64,000 nt of DNA from JAUUZQ01 sp964538375 (GCA_964538375.1 CAZIFQ010000005.1:62001-126000), one strand, 5' to 3'. Shown: positions 42,138 to 51,695, counted from the stretch's first letter. Numbers and translations: made by a program. Notes: generated by a model not told the origin, from the sequence alone.

Positions 42138-43607
42138 ATGAAAAGACTGAATATAGGTGTATTATTATTGTTTCTCGGCACCATGGTTCTGCAATGCAAT
42201 GAACCGGCCGGAAATAAAGTAAATGAAAAAGAAGGGGTTGCGATGCTCGCATCCGGTAACGACCAGGTATATAATGTCAACTTTCTTATCGGCAACATGG
42301 CGGATCAGAATGTATACCTGGCAGCATTTAATAAATCGTCTTACTCGTTGATAGATAGCACATTATCAACAAACGGTTCTTTTTATTTTTCCTTCCTTGC
42401 GGATCAACATCCCGGAACTTACCGCGTCTATTTTGGCCGGCCGGAATTTAATCAGCGCGATGCTGCAGAGAAGTTATTCATAGAATTTATCTGGTGTAAG
42501 GAGTCATTTTCTGTCTCTGCGGACTACCTTGACATAAGAACATCAGTTGCATTTGAGAACTCAGAGGAGAATGATGTGCTGGGTGATTTTCGGGAGTATG
42601 AAACGGACTATGAAGAGAAAATGAGTGCTATGTATCCCCTGATTGACAGGTATCCACAAAAAGATGAATTCTTTGCTGAAGCGAAAACACATTTTATGAC
42701 TTTACAGGAGGAGCGGGAGGAATTCATCCTTGCCCTAATCGAAGAACATGCCGATTTATATGTGAAGGATCTGATCTCGTCTTACCTCTCACTGATCCTG
42801 AAACCTGAGTTGAAAGGGATGGATCGAATGGCTTACCTCCGGTATCATTTTTTTGACAAAGCACCCATTGATAAACCCGGATTAATTTATTCCCCGGTTT
42901 ATAATTATAAAATTATAGAGTATTTATCGCTCTATCGTGACAAAAATAATAGTTATTCACAACAGGAAGATGCCTTTATTGAAGCCACCGATATCATCAT
43001 GGCCAATGTCTCCGCAGATGCGGACCTTCGATCATTTGTGGTTGAATACTTGCTGGAAGGTTTTAACTCTTTCCAGATGGAGAAGGTACAATCCTATATT
43101 GCAGAGAATTATGTGGATGAAACCTGTACCACAGATGTAGTTGAGCTGGCCATGCAAAGAGTGGAAGGGTATAAAAAGATGGAACTTGGTGCCATAGCAG
43201 CGGATTTTAAAATCCGTAGCATTGATAATGAGGCCATCGTTTTGAGCAAATTGAAGAACGACTACACGGTAGTTATCTTCTGGGCCAGCCATTGCGAGCA
43301 TTGCGTTCGCATGATGTCAAAGCTCAAAGACTGGTATTTGTCTGATATACCGGACAATGTTGAAATCGTTGCTATTTCCATAGATACTGTAAAAACTAAC
43401 TGGACAAGCTATGTTGAACAAATGAAGCTTCCCTGGATTAACGTGCATGAACCACTTGGCTGGGAAGGAAAGAGTGCGTCGGACTATAATATCTATGCTA
43501 CACCAACCATCTTCGTGCTCGATCGGAAGAGGAAAATTTTGGCTAAGCCGATTACGTTTAGAGAGCTGAAGAGAGACCTTGTGGAAGTGGCTGGTAGTGA
43601 TGAATGA
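42138..43607 (+). CDS. TlpA-like thioredoxin lipoprotein
   Basis: A 489-residue periplasmic lipoprotein (lipobox VLQC). The N-terminal half is a DUF4369/DUF5106-like all-beta and helical region (FLIGNMADQNVYLAAF). The C-terminal thioredoxin domain has the active site Cys386-Glu-His-Cys389 in VVIFWASHCEHCVRMM and a cis-Pro loop YATPTIFVLD. It probably reduces or oxidises disulfides of exported proteins, for example in cytochrome maturation or metal handling. Natural partners are unknown. An 8-bp repeat array follows the gene. Confidence 0.88.
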   Translation: MKRLNIGVLLLFLGTMVLQCNEPAGNKVNEKEGVAMLASGNDQVYNVNFLIGNMADQNVYLAAFNKSSYSLIDSTLSTNGSFYFSFLADQHPGTYRVYFGRPEFNQRDAAEKLFIEFIWCKESFSVSADYLDIRTSVAFENSEENDVLGDFREYETDYEEKMSAMYPLIDRYPQKDEFFAEAKTHFMTLQEEREEFILALIEEHADLYVKDLISSYLSLILKPELKGMDRMAYLRYHFFDKAPIDKPGLIYSPVYNYKIIEYLSLYRDKNNSYSQQEDAFIEATDIIMANVSADADLRSFVVEYLLEGFNSFQMEKVQSYIAENYVDETCTTDVVELAMQRVEGYKKMELGAIAADFKIRSIDNEAIVLSKLKNDYTVVIFWASHCEHCVRMMSKLKDWYLSDIPDNVEIVAISIDTVKTNWTSYVEQMKLPWINVHEPLGWEGKSASDYNIYATPTIFVLDRKRKILAKPITFRELKRDLVEVAGSDE

Positions 43608-43642
43608 GTCACCTCCTACGCCAAAGCTTCGGAGGTTGAAAA

Positions 43643-43757
43643 ATGGGCTAATGAGTTAATGGGCTAATGAGTCAATGGGCTAATGAGTCAATGGGCTAAT
43701 GAGTTAATGAGTCAATGGGCTAATGAGTTAATGAGTCAATGGGCTAATGAGTCAATG
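43643..43757. repeat. 8-bp tandem repeat array
   Basis: At least 14 units of TAATGGGC, TAATGAGT and CAATGGGC/CAATGAGT types in mixed order, ATGGGCTAATGAGTCA being a frequent 16-bp double unit. The array is in the convergent gap between the TlpA-like gene and the MutS-like gene. It generates a spurious ORF of MSQWANEL repeats. Confidence 0.85.
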
Positions 43758-43811
43758 TTTCAATTTCTGTCACCCACTTTTTACTTTTTCCTTTTTCCTT
43801 CTCACTCTAGT

Positions 43812-45608
43812 TCACTTCATTATCCCCATTTTCTTCATCAAAAAACTGGCATTCATATTCTTTGCAATACCTTGCTGTATTTTATAATCGAATGTGAGCT
43901 CCAGATCTTTAATATAACTCTCAAAGCAGTAGTTTACTACGATGCCGGGGTATTGATCCTGCATATCTCCCAAAGCCAGGTCGTGTGTGGCGATAAAACA
44001 AAGAATATCATGGTTTATAGATTTCTCTATTAAGCCGCGTGATCCTTTTTGCTTGTCTGTGGTATTTGTTCCTTTTAATACTTCATCGAGCAGTATAAGC
44101 AGGGAAGTTCCTTCTTCCATTTTATCCACAATCCGCTTCAACCTTTTTATTTCAGCCAGGAAATAAGACTCTTCATCCTTCAGGGAATCAGCTGTTCGCA
44201 TGCTGGAGAAGAGCTGGTAAGGACCTGTAACAAATTGGTCTGCACATACAGGGCAACCGGCATAGGATAGCACCATGTTTATCCCGATAGATCTGAGGAA
44301 AGTAGACTTACCTGCCATGTTTGCACCGGTGATCAGCACAACTTTTTCCTTTTCTATCCTTATTGAATTATTGACCCGCTTTTCATTAGGTATCATGGGA
44401 TGACCCAGGGAAGTCCCATTAAATCCACTGTTTTCCTTAGTTATTTCCGGGACAATGAAGTCGGGGTGATTGTGGGTAAATCCGGCTAAGCTGAACAGGG
44501 CATCCATATCAGAAATCACATGAAGCCAGTCTTCCAGGTGATCTGCATTTTTTCTTGTCCAAGTTGATAAAAAGCGCAGCATATGAAAGTCGAAAAGAAA
44601 CAAACTGTTCATTGCAATACCCATCAAAAGATTAAGTCGCTGATCAAAAAATCCAAGTAGTTTCGAAAGTATCCTTATAGATTTACATCCATTTTTTGAA
44701 AGTTCGTTCATTGCTTTCAGGCGTGGATGCTGAAACTCATGACTGGAGATAATCTGCAATAGCTCCGAATAGGTGGATAGGAAAGCATGTTTCTTTGAAA
44801 CCTGGACATGATAGCGGTTGGTTCGCACCAGGAAAGGAGAGAGAAGGAACCAATTGATAAAAAGAACGGGTAGCAGAAATTGAAAATTCGAGAAATTGAA
44901 GAATCCCGCTATGATGATAGCGATAGATACAACAGACATTCCAATGGAAACATAAGTTAACCAACGGTGTTTTGTGATATAGGAAGGTTCTTTTACCCAG
45001 TTCACTAACTCCTCAACCTCGTCTTCTTTTTTTCCAAACATCATGGCCCGGGCTATAAACATTTGACTAAGGTCAAGTTCCGGTGACAGTTCCCGGAGTA
45101 TATTCTGTCGCTCTTCGATCTCTGTTCCTGTTTTTGGCACCTGGTCCAGGTAGGATGCCAGGACAGCAGATCCCCGGTGGGTGGATGTCCTGTTGAGGTA
45201 CTGGTAAATTGATCCCTCACCGAACAGGTCCAGGTCATATGACCAGGGATGGTCAGAACTGATAAACTCTTTACCGGAAGGGTTTTTATCAAAGATGTAA
45301 TCCAGGCATTTGAGCTCTTTTTCATTCAGTGCCACAAGTTGCTGAAGCATCTTCTTTTTATCAGATTGGTTTTTATGATAGCTTACCAGTGTGAAGAACA
45401 GGATAAGCAATAGTCCTGAAATAACATAGAATACCTGGTAATTACGAATTCCAAGTACCAGGAACCAGGTGGCAAGAATAACAACAATTAATCTTAGGAA
45501 TCCAATGTATCCCAGTGTCTTATTTTGTCTTTTCAGATCTTCATCAAACTTCTCTTTTCGCTGCGCATAAATATTTTTCAGCGCATCTTTATCTCCTGTT
45601 TTTTGCAT
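43812..45608 (-). CDS. Membrane MutS-like ATPase
   Basis: A 598-residue protein with the MutS family ATPase at the C-terminus (Walker A GANMAGKST at 428-436, LKDEESYFLAEIKRLK, LLILLDEVLKGTN, FIATHDLALG). The N-terminal half has two pairs of hydrophobic helices (LRLIVVILATWFLVLGI and VFYVISGLLLILFFTLV; VSIAIIIAGFFNF and FLLPVLFINWFLL). There are no mismatch-recognition (Phe-x-Glu) or connector domains, so this is not a repair protein in the usual sense. Related membrane MutS-like proteins are common in Bacteroidota; their role is unknown. Confidence 0.88.
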   Translation of the reverse strand: MQKTGDKDALKNIYAQRKEKFDEDLKRQNKTLGYIGFLRLIVVILATWFLVLGIRNYQVFYVISGLLLILFFTLVSYHKNQSDKKKMLQQLVALNEKELKCLDYIFDKNPSGKEFISSDHPWSYDLDLFGEGSIYQYLNRTSTHRGSAVLASYLDQVPKTGTEIEERQNILRELSPELDLSQMFIARAMMFGKKEDEVEELVNWVKEPSYITKHRWLTYVSIGMSVVSIAIIIAGFFNFSNFQFLLPVLFINWFLLSPFLVRTNRYHVQVSKKHAFLSTYSELLQIISSHEFQHPRLKAMNELSKNGCKSIRILSKLLGFFDQRLNLLMGIAMNSLFLFDFHMLRFLSTWTRKNADHLEDWLHVISDMDALFSLAGFTHNHPDFIVPEITKENSGFNGTSLGHPMIPNEKRVNNSIRIEKEKVVLITGANMAGKSTFLRSIGINMVLSYAGCPVCADQFVTGPYQLFSSMRTADSLKDEESYFLAEIKRLKRIVDKMEEGTSLLILLDEVLKGTNTTDKQKGSRGLIEKSINHDILCFIATHDLALGDMQDQYPGIVVNYCFESYIKDLELTFDYKIQQGIAKNMNASFLMKKMGIMK

Positions 45609-45622
45609 GCAATAAAGATAAA

Positions 45623-45651
45623 AAAACCCGGGAAAGAATTTCCCGGGTTTT
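45623..45651 (-). terminator. Rho-independent terminator (minus strand)
   Basis: A 13-bp perfect stem AAAACCCGGGAAA / TTTCCCGGGTTTT with a 3-nt loop. Read on the minus strand it is followed by TTTTTTATCTTTATT. It separates the lipoprotein gene (45666-46928) from the MutS-like gene. Confidence 0.85.
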
Positions 45652-45665
45652 GAAGTTTCTTATAT

Positions 45666-46928
45666 CTATTCCGAATAAACTGCCCAATAGCACGGATAGA
45701 TGACAATATCCATAATTGTTACTTCTCCTTCCTCGATTTTCAGTAATCCGGGTATGCGTGAAGAGAGATACATGTCAATGTAAAAACCATAGTCTGTCTG
45801 GATCATATATAAATACGTACCAGCTTCAAGCTTCGTCTGGTAGTATCCCGAACTATTTGACCTGACAATTACATCCGGCAGACTGTCAAAAATAGGCCAG
45901 ACCACACAATCGTCGTATTCAATAAGGTCAGAGATTAATGCGTTGTCATCTATTTTGTAGAGATATACATCTCTTATCATCGGCCATGTATTGAGATCTT
46001 CATAGTAGGTGGAATCTTCAAAAACCATAGACAGCCTTCCGAAAACGCCCTGGTCTATTGTTGGTTCCCTGATATCTTCAGGTGTGATAACAATATCGTT
46101 GGGAGGCTGATCACAATTTACGGTTAAAGGCACACCTGCTGCGCATGAAAAGCGAAATAGTTCTGTAGCATTAAATACTTCTGAAAAGCATTTCTGCTCT
46201 CCACAATCTATGACAACAATGGTATACTTCTCAAACCCTCTGGGAATATACATCGTATTGAATCCAGGCATCAGTGGTGCATCCAATATTAATTTCTCTC
46301 CTCCAAATACGAGGAACTGCCCAGGATAATAAGGAGCAATGTTACCATTAGGATCTGCTATAGAATCCATGTACCAATCATAGCAGCTGGATATATACTC
46401 GACTCCGATGCAGAATTTTTCCACGAATTCGACTTCAAAGGTAACATAGCCGAAATCTCCCGGATGATGGTTTCCTACCCATACAACCTGCGGATGTAAA
46501 TGTGTTGTGTTATTTGCTTCGATATTGAAATACATGGGTAACGGATCCTCCACCATGTATGCCAGCTGTGAGCCCTCCAACGGAGTTGCCCAGAGAATAT
46601 TATTCATGGAATCAAGCAATAAAAACTCTTCAAGGGTGTATTGTCCGGGCTCCAATGAAAGTCTTTCTGTAACAAATGACTCCCCGAATGAATAAAAATT
46701 CAGAAAATGCTTATCGTAAACAATAGCTCCATCTTCACCTAAAATTGTTACCAGGGCACCAACTACTTGCCCATGATTAACTTCAGCACTTTTTAATGCT
46801 TCTTCAACGAGCGGATTCATTCCAAAATCGATAGTCCCTTTTTGAACCTCTGTTTTAGTACATCCCTGCCATCCTGCCATTGAGAGAATAACAAAAATGT
46901 ATATTGGTAGTAAATTTTTGATTTTCAT
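45666..46928 (-). CDS. Hypothetical lipoprotein
   Basis: A 420-residue lipoprotein (lipobox AGWQGC, Cys23). The mature part is mostly beta, rich in aromatic residues, with repeated Ig/carboxypeptidase-like segments (LSLEPGQYTLEEFLLLD, GTYLYMIQTDYGFYID). Acidic and Cys residues include CIGVEYISSCYDW and DCGEQKCFSE. No family is recognised. It is probably a surface-exposed structural or binding lipoprotein. Confidence 0.6.
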   Translation of the reverse strand: MKIKNLLPIYIFVILSMAGWQGCTKTEVQKGTIDFGMNPLVEEALKSAEVNHGQVVGALVTILGEDGAIVYDKHFLNFYSFGESFVTERLSLEPGQYTLEEFLLLDSMNNILWATPLEGSQLAYMVEDPLPMYFNIEANNTTHLHPQVVWVGNHHPGDFGYVTFEVEFVEKFCIGVEYISSCYDWYMDSIADPNGNIAPYYPGQFLVFGGEKLILDAPLMPGFNTMYIPRGFEKYTIVVIDCGEQKCFSEVFNATELFRFSCAAGVPLTVNCDQPPNDIVITPEDIREPTIDQGVFGRLSMVFEDSTYYEDLNTWPMIRDVYLYKIDDNALISDLIEYDDCVVWPIFDSLPDVIVRSNSSGYYQTKLEAGTYLYMIQTDYGFYIDMYLSSRIPGLLKIEEGEVTIMDIVIYPCYWAVYSE

Positions 46929-47050
46929 AGCATTAAGATATTAATGTAATTTAAAAATACAATATGAAAGCACTTTTGTCAAAGGATATTTGATTAATGG
47001 TAAGATGAAGCACTGGGAAAAAAGGTTGCGTCTTACCACCCCGATTATAG

Positions 47051-47075
47051 ACTGCCTACTGCCTACTGCCTACTG
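47051..47075. repeat. 7-bp tandem repeat at the 3' end of an OMP gene
   Basis: ACTGCCT three times plus ACTG (minus strand AGTAGGC). The repeat overlaps the end of the minus-strand gene, supplies its last residues (VGSRQ) and its TAG stop. The unit is the same, rotated, as GTAGGCA at 17.71 kb. Confidence 0.85.
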
Positions 47076-48576
47076 TTTTCTTCGCCCCACACTTTCGGTT
47101 ATCTTTCCCCAGCAGGACAGGTATCCTGACGCCAAGGGAGAAATTCCAACCTGATCCAAGATATTTAATAGTGCTCACATCTGGTGTTTCATTGAGAGAA
47201 GTACTTACCTGGATCTCGTCAATCTCTTTGATTCCATGGTTATACTCCAGGTTAGCTGTGGCATACAGTGGAAATTTTATAGGGATGCGGTATTCACCAC
47301 CGATGCCGGCTTTAAGCATCAGTCCGATTCTGCTGTTTCGTACTCCTGTGTAATCCACGCTGCCGTTTCCATTTCCTGTTAATGTGAGGTATGAAAATGA
47401 ATCGCTTCCCGTACCATAATTCCCTGCTGAGAAGTGTGTCAAAACAGAGACGCCGAAACTTGGAACGATGAATACTTTTCCCTTATATACATCATAAAAA
47501 TACCTGAGCTTGAGTGGGAATTCCAGGTACATCGGGGATTTGCTTCGTGTCACAAAATCAACTTCGTGATCATACATCAGGGAGAAGAAAAGGGATGAGC
47601 GCTGGTAATATGCGCCAATATCCATCCCAATGTTACTTTTAAAGAGGTATCCGAAGTATATGCCTGTGTGCAGGTTGCTATACCTGAAAATTTCTTTTCC
47701 TGTTATGGGCCTTGATCCCACAGCGGGATTTGAGATTTGGAATCCTCTCCAGAGCGCCCCCACATCTCCCCCAAAATAGATATAGCGCTGCGGACGTATT
47801 GTGGACCTGGCATTCCAACCTGAATTCTCTATGGATTTCCTGATTCTCAGGTCTTTGTTCTCCCACAGATTGCTAAGGGGAATCCCTAGACTGGCAGTTG
47901 TCTGGAACCTTGTTCCGTCCATAGTATAGCTGGCATTGTGCGATAATCCCGAAGATACATTTACATTAATATCTGAAGTAGATACTTCTTTTAATCCGCT
48001 GGAATGTGACAGGGATAGCATCACCTGCCAGTTGTTATCAAAGATATATGCAGTGGACAGTCCAAATTCAATAAGGTGCATGGCTGAACTTGTTGGGGTA
48101 TTTTCAGTGAGGTCGTACTGAATGGTGCTGGCATCCGGGTCGGATAAGATTGAACTAGCCACATGGGCATCAGGGACTGCGAGAATATAGCCAAATTGGT
48201 ATCCCACATGCGGTGTTATACTGACAGGGTAGTCTGAAAACTGTAGTTTATACTTGACCCGTGCGGGGATGAGAAGGACATCAATTTTTTTCCATCCTGC
48301 ATTATCAGGCCTCCTGTCATCCATATTTAATCCGCTGCGATAGCTATGGTAGGAGAGCCCGGTTTCAATGCTCAGGTGCGGAATGATTTCCTGGCTGAGT
48401 GTTATTCCTCCTATGGTGCCCGGGATAACAGTTTGCGAAAGAAGATTTCCCGGATCACTTACCCGGTTGATATCCCATGCCGGTCCGACTTCAATACCAA
48501 GGTAGGTTTTTAGTTGCGCTGATGAGTGCACAGAACAAAAGCATATGACCAGCAGAGCAAGAGCTTTTAACTTCAT
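47056..48576 (-). CDS. Hypothetical outer-membrane beta-barrel protein
   Basis: A 506-residue protein with a signal peptide (ending SSAQ) and two similar halves. Each has alternating strands of barrel type (LGIEVGPAWDINR, LSIETGLSYHSY; YFGGDVGALWRGF, GIYFGYLFKSNIG). It may be two fused 8-10 strand barrels, or one large barrel with an internal repeat. No family is recognised. The very C-terminus (after IPVLLGKDNR) has been extended by a tandem repeat, so the original end is uncertain. Confidence 0.65.
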   Translation of the reverse strand: MKLKALALLVICFCSVHSSAQLKTYLGIEVGPAWDINRVSDPGNLLSQTVIPGTIGGITLSQEIIPHLSIETGLSYHSYRSGLNMDDRRPDNAGWKKIDVLLIPARVKYKLQFSDYPVSITPHVGYQFGYILAVPDAHVASSILSDPDASTIQYDLTENTPTSSAMHLIEFGLSTAYIFDNNWQVMLSLSHSSGLKEVSTSDINVNVSSGLSHNASYTMDGTRFQTTASLGIPLSNLWENKDLRIRKSIENSGWNARSTIRPQRYIYFGGDVGALWRGFQISNPAVGSRPITGKEIFRYSNLHTGIYFGYLFKSNIGMDIGAYYQRSSLFFSLMYDHEVDFVTRSKSPMYLEFPLKLRYFYDVYKGKVFIVPSFGVSVLTHFSAGNYGTGSDSFSYLTLTGNGNGSVDYTGVRNSRIGLMLKAGIGGEYRIPIKFPLYATANLEYNHGIKEIDEIQVSTSLNETPDVSTIKYLGSGWNFSLGVRIPVLLGKDNRKCGAKKTVGSRQ

Positions 48577-48710
48577 ATCGGTTTTATTAGACGAACGAAT
48601 TTTCCATAGGGAATCGTACTTTTTGGTGACGAATATATAAAATATTGTATTGTCACTGTTTTAAGGAAGACAATTGTGAAGAAGCTTACCCTTGTTGAGG
48701 TGTTTGCTTA

Positions 48711-50063
48711 TTAAAAGGTAAGGGAGAAAATAGTTTCTTCTCCCGGTTTCGATTGTGCAGTAATTGTACCTCCGTGCAGACGAAGAATCTGACGTGACAG
48801 ACTGAGTCCGATTCCAGATCCTGAACGTTTTGTTGTGAAGAAGGGGATGAAAATTTTATCCAGCACTTCGGGTAATATTCCCTGTCCGTTATCCGTTACC
48901 TGGATGGTCGGTCTGCCTCTTTTGTTATAATAACCCCTTATTGTAATCGCACCGTTTTCAACTCCTTCAACTGCATGGACAGAGTTTTTAATCATATTTA
49001 TCATTACCTGGACAATCATCTGTTCATCTATTTGCAGTTGGATACTTTCAGGTTCCATTGAATAGCTCAAAGTTATATCTTGATCACGAACTTCTTTTTT
49101 CATGAGTGTCACCACATTCTCAAGCAAGGAGCTCATGGGTACTACCTCGAAGTTTGGCTTTGGTATTTTTGTCAAGCTCCTGTATGTTTCCACGAAGCTC
49201 ATCAGGCCTGCACTTCTTTTGTTAATGGTTTGTAGTGCCTGCTGAATTTCAGCCACCGCTTCTGAGTCCATTGGCTTGTCCTTATCCTTGCCTGTATTGT
49301 AATCGTTCACCATCATTTCGATGGTTGAGCTTAAGCTTGAGATTGGCGCAATGGAATTCATAATTTCATGTGTCAACACCCTGATAAGTTTCTGCCACGC
49401 TTCTGTTTCCTGCCCTTCAAGTACATTTTGAATATTCTTGACAGTCGTGAGGATGATAATTTTATCCTTTACCTTGAATTCAGTGGCAAAAATTGCCAAT
49501 TGCAGAATATCATCCTCATCCTGAACTTTCACCAGGTGATTTTCACCTGGTTTTATGTTTAACAAGGTCTTGCATAGGTCTTTACTTAAGGGTTCCAGCT
49601 TATTTATTTGTTTCAAAGAGTTAACCTGGAACAATTTTTTAGCAGCCGGATTAATCATCTCCACCAAACCATTTCGCTGGTAGGCCAGGATACTCACATC
49701 GATATTTTGAACAATGCTTTGCAGGTAGTGAAAATGCTCTTCTCTTTCTGATCTGATTTGCTGAAAATCTTTTATAACATCATTGAAGGCATCGCTCAGT
49801 GCTTCGAAAGATGAGCCTGCTTCCTTCATATGAAATGTCCGGGTAAATTCTGAGTAACGTATGGATTCCAGGAAATTGGCCAGTTCGCGGTTTGTCCTGT
49901 CCACATATCGTATCAATGACCATACCTGGTATACCATGAGCCCAATAATCAAAACAGGCGTAAACATAAACTTGCTGTTAAGTGAGAGAAATAACAGCAG
50001 GCATGTTATAGTCAGGGCCAATACCCTGATTATTATGTTGACTCTGAATTGTTTATAAACCAT
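48711..50063 (-). CDS. Sensor histidine kinase of the NtrB/AtoS type
   Basis: A 450-residue membrane kinase with two N-terminal helices, a linker, a PAS-like domain (VQNIDVSILAYQRNGLVEMI), the phosphoacceptor His232 in LTHEIMNSIAP, and an ATPase domain with an N-box, VTDNGQGIL, a G1 segment and GSGIGLSLSRQIL. It overlaps the 3' end of the response-regulator gene by 11 bp and follows it, so they are translated together. Because the partner is a sigma-54 activator, the pair should switch on the sigma-54 promoter found nearby (inference). Confidence 0.92.
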   Translation of the reverse strand: MVYKQFRVNIIIRVLALTITCLLLFLSLNSKFMFTPVLIIGLMVYQVWSLIRYVDRTNRELANFLESIRYSEFTRTFHMKEAGSSFEALSDAFNDVIKDFQQIRSEREEHFHYLQSIVQNIDVSILAYQRNGLVEMINPAAKKLFQVNSLKQINKLEPLSKDLCKTLLNIKPGENHLVKVQDEDDILQLAIFATEFKVKDKIIILTTVKNIQNVLEGQETEAWQKLIRVLTHEIMNSIAPISSLSSTIEMMVNDYNTGKDKDKPMDSEAVAEIQQALQTINKRSAGLMSFVETYRSLTKIPKPNFEVVPMSSLLENVVTLMKKEVRDQDITLSYSMEPESIQLQIDEQMIVQVMINMIKNSVHAVEGVENGAITIRGYYNKRGRPTIQVTDNGQGILPEVLDKIFIPFFTTKRSGSGIGLSLSRQILRLHGGTITAQSKPGEETIFSLTF

Positions 50064-51432
50064 GTTTTTCCATTCTTCTGTACAATGAAGTACGTGTTAA
50101 GCCAAGTTGTGATGCTGCCTGGGTAACATTTCCCTGGTTTTGTTTCATCACTTTGTTAATGATTGCTTTTTCGATTTCGTCCAGGTTGTACGATTCGAGA
50201 TCATATCCGCTGCCGGAGTTTTTCCTTTCCGAAGAGAGAATGAAATCTTCTGAGCCCAAACTTGTTCCTTCGCACATAATAACAGCTCGCTCAATAGCAT
50301 GTTGCAGTTCCCTGACATTTCCCGGCCACTGGTATTGGTTCAGTTTCTTAATTGCCGAAGATTGGATATTCCTGATGGGCTTACGGTATTTCTTACTGTA
50401 TATTTTCAGAAAGTGTTCAGATAATAGCGGCACATCACCGGTCCGGTCCCTCAGGGGTGGAAGATGTATTTCTACAGTGTTTATCCTGTAAAGAAGGTCC
50501 TGGCGGAAGTTACCTCCAGCTACTTCATCATGAATGTCATTGTTTGTTGCTGTGATTAGTCGTACGTCTATCTGCAGCGGTTTTGATGCTCCAACCCTGA
50601 TGACTTCCCTGCGCTCAATCACTGTCAGCAATTTGGACTGAAGAGGATAGGTCAGGTTGCCGATCTCATCAAGAAACAAGGTTCCGCCTGAGGCAATTTC
50701 GAATCTTCCCTGCTTCATTTTATGGGCGTCTGTAAAGGCACCTTTCTCATGTCCAAAGAGTTCGCTCTCAAAAAGCGTTTCTGCAATTGATCCAAGGTCG
50801 ACGCTTATAAATACCTCTTCTTTACGAATAGAATTTCTATATAATGCCCTGGCAACAAGCTCTTTACCGGTGCCGTTCTCACCCAAAATGAGTATGTTGG
50901 CATCGGTTGAAGCCACTTTTTTAATGGTATTAAAGACTGCATTCATTTCCGGAGATTGCCCGATGAAGTCTGTAAATGGCTGATCAAGTAAAGCACTGAT
51001 CTCCTGTTGTTTCATTCTCAGAGACTCAGTTTGCAGCAGTGATCTGCGCAAAGAGATGGCAGAATTTATTGTTGCAAGAATTTTTTCATTTTGCCAGGGT
51101 TTCAATATAAAATCTGTTGCACCTGCCTTTATTGCCCTGACCGCTTTTTCTGCATCTCCATAGGCAGTGATAAAAACCACAACAGCATTTGGGTCGTTGT
51201 CGAGAATAACTTTAAGAGAATCGAATCCTTCCTGGCCACTGATAGCATCCTTTGTGAAGTTCATATCAAGAAGTATCACATCCCAGGACTCTTTCTTCAT
51301 CATCTCGGTAATCTTCTCCGGTCTGGAAAGTGTTTCGATAAGTTCCACATGGGGGCGCAATAGTAGTTTTAGTGCGAAGAGAATATCTTCATTATCATCT
51401 ATGGCAAGTATACGGCCGGTTTTTTCTTCCAT
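50053..51432 (-). CDS. Sigma-54-dependent response regulator
   Basis: A 459-residue NtrC-type activator. It has an N-terminal receiver domain with Asp56 as phosphorylation site (DVILLDMNF), a central AAA+ ATPase (Walker A GENGTGKE, Walker B GGTLFLDEIGN), and a C-terminal Fis helix-turn-helix (GNVTQAASQLGLTRTSLYRRM). The sigma-54-contact loop reads GAFTDA instead of GAFTGA, a variant I recall as common in Bacteroidota. It is divergent from the adaptor-TolC genes, whose promoter has a sigma-54 signature. Confidence 0.93.
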   Translation of the reverse strand: MEEKTGRILAIDDNEDILFALKLLLRPHVELIETLSRPEKITEMMKKESWDVILLDMNFTKDAISGQEGFDSLKVILDNDPNAVVVFITAYGDAEKAVRAIKAGATDFILKPWQNEKILATINSAISLRRSLLQTESLRMKQQEISALLDQPFTDFIGQSPEMNAVFNTIKKVASTDANILILGENGTGKELVARALYRNSIRKEEVFISVDLGSIAETLFESELFGHEKGAFTDAHKMKQGRFEIASGGTLFLDEIGNLTYPLQSKLLTVIERREVIRVGASKPLQIDVRLITATNNDIHDEVAGGNFRQDLLYRINTVEIHLPPLRDRTGDVPLLSEHFLKIYSKKYRKPIRNIQSSAIKKLNQYQWPGNVRELQHAIERAVIMCEGTSLGSEDFILSSERKNSGSGYDLESYNLDEIEKAIINKVMKQNQGNVTQAASQLGLTRTSLYRRMEKHGL

Positions 51433-51549
51433 ATTTTTTATTCCTTATGATTTTACATCACAATTTCCACAAATAAGATGCCTTCCTTATTAAAATGTTA
51501 ATTAACAGAAGTTTTCGCTTTGCTCCTATATACAAAGATAGTAAAAAAG

Positions 51550-51590
51550 GTGTACGTTTTCGAACACCATCACGTCAATTTCGAACATAT
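51550..51590. promoter_or_regulatory. Possible activator-binding (UAS) sites
   Basis: A dyad GGTGTaCG-tttt-CGaACACC (51549-51568) is followed by a second TTTCGAACA (51579-51587; the first is 51558-51566), spaced 21 bp apart, two helix turns. They are about 90-100 bp upstream of the sigma-54 promoter. This is where an NtrC-type activator would bind. Confidence 0.45.
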
Positions 51591-51650
51591 TTTGATTATT
51601 TTTGATAACTATGTTTTTTATTAAAGGTTTGATTCTCAAAAAAGTATTTC

Positions 51651-51670
51651 CTTTGGCATAGTAAATGCAA
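51651..51670 (+). promoter_or_regulatory. Sigma-54 (-24/-12) promoter
   Basis: TTTGGCATAGTAAATGCAA has the invariant GG (51655-51656) and GC (51667-51668) exactly 12 bp apart and fits the consensus TGGCAC-N5-TTGCA with few changes. The predicted start is near 51680, giving a short leader before the adaptor start codon at 51696. The neighbouring activator makes this convincing. Confidence 0.8.
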
Positions 51671-51695
51671 TAAGGAGAGAAAAATATTTACAATT

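Noticed and set aside
43643..43757. CRISPR-like repeated region
   Set aside because: Units are 8-16 bp and directly adjacent, with no spacers of constant length; it is a tandem repeat.
43683..44033. 116-residue plus-strand frame beginning with MSQWANEL repeats
   Set aside because: It is a read-through of the 8-bp tandem array into the antisense of the MutS-like gene; the repeat periodicity creates the frame.
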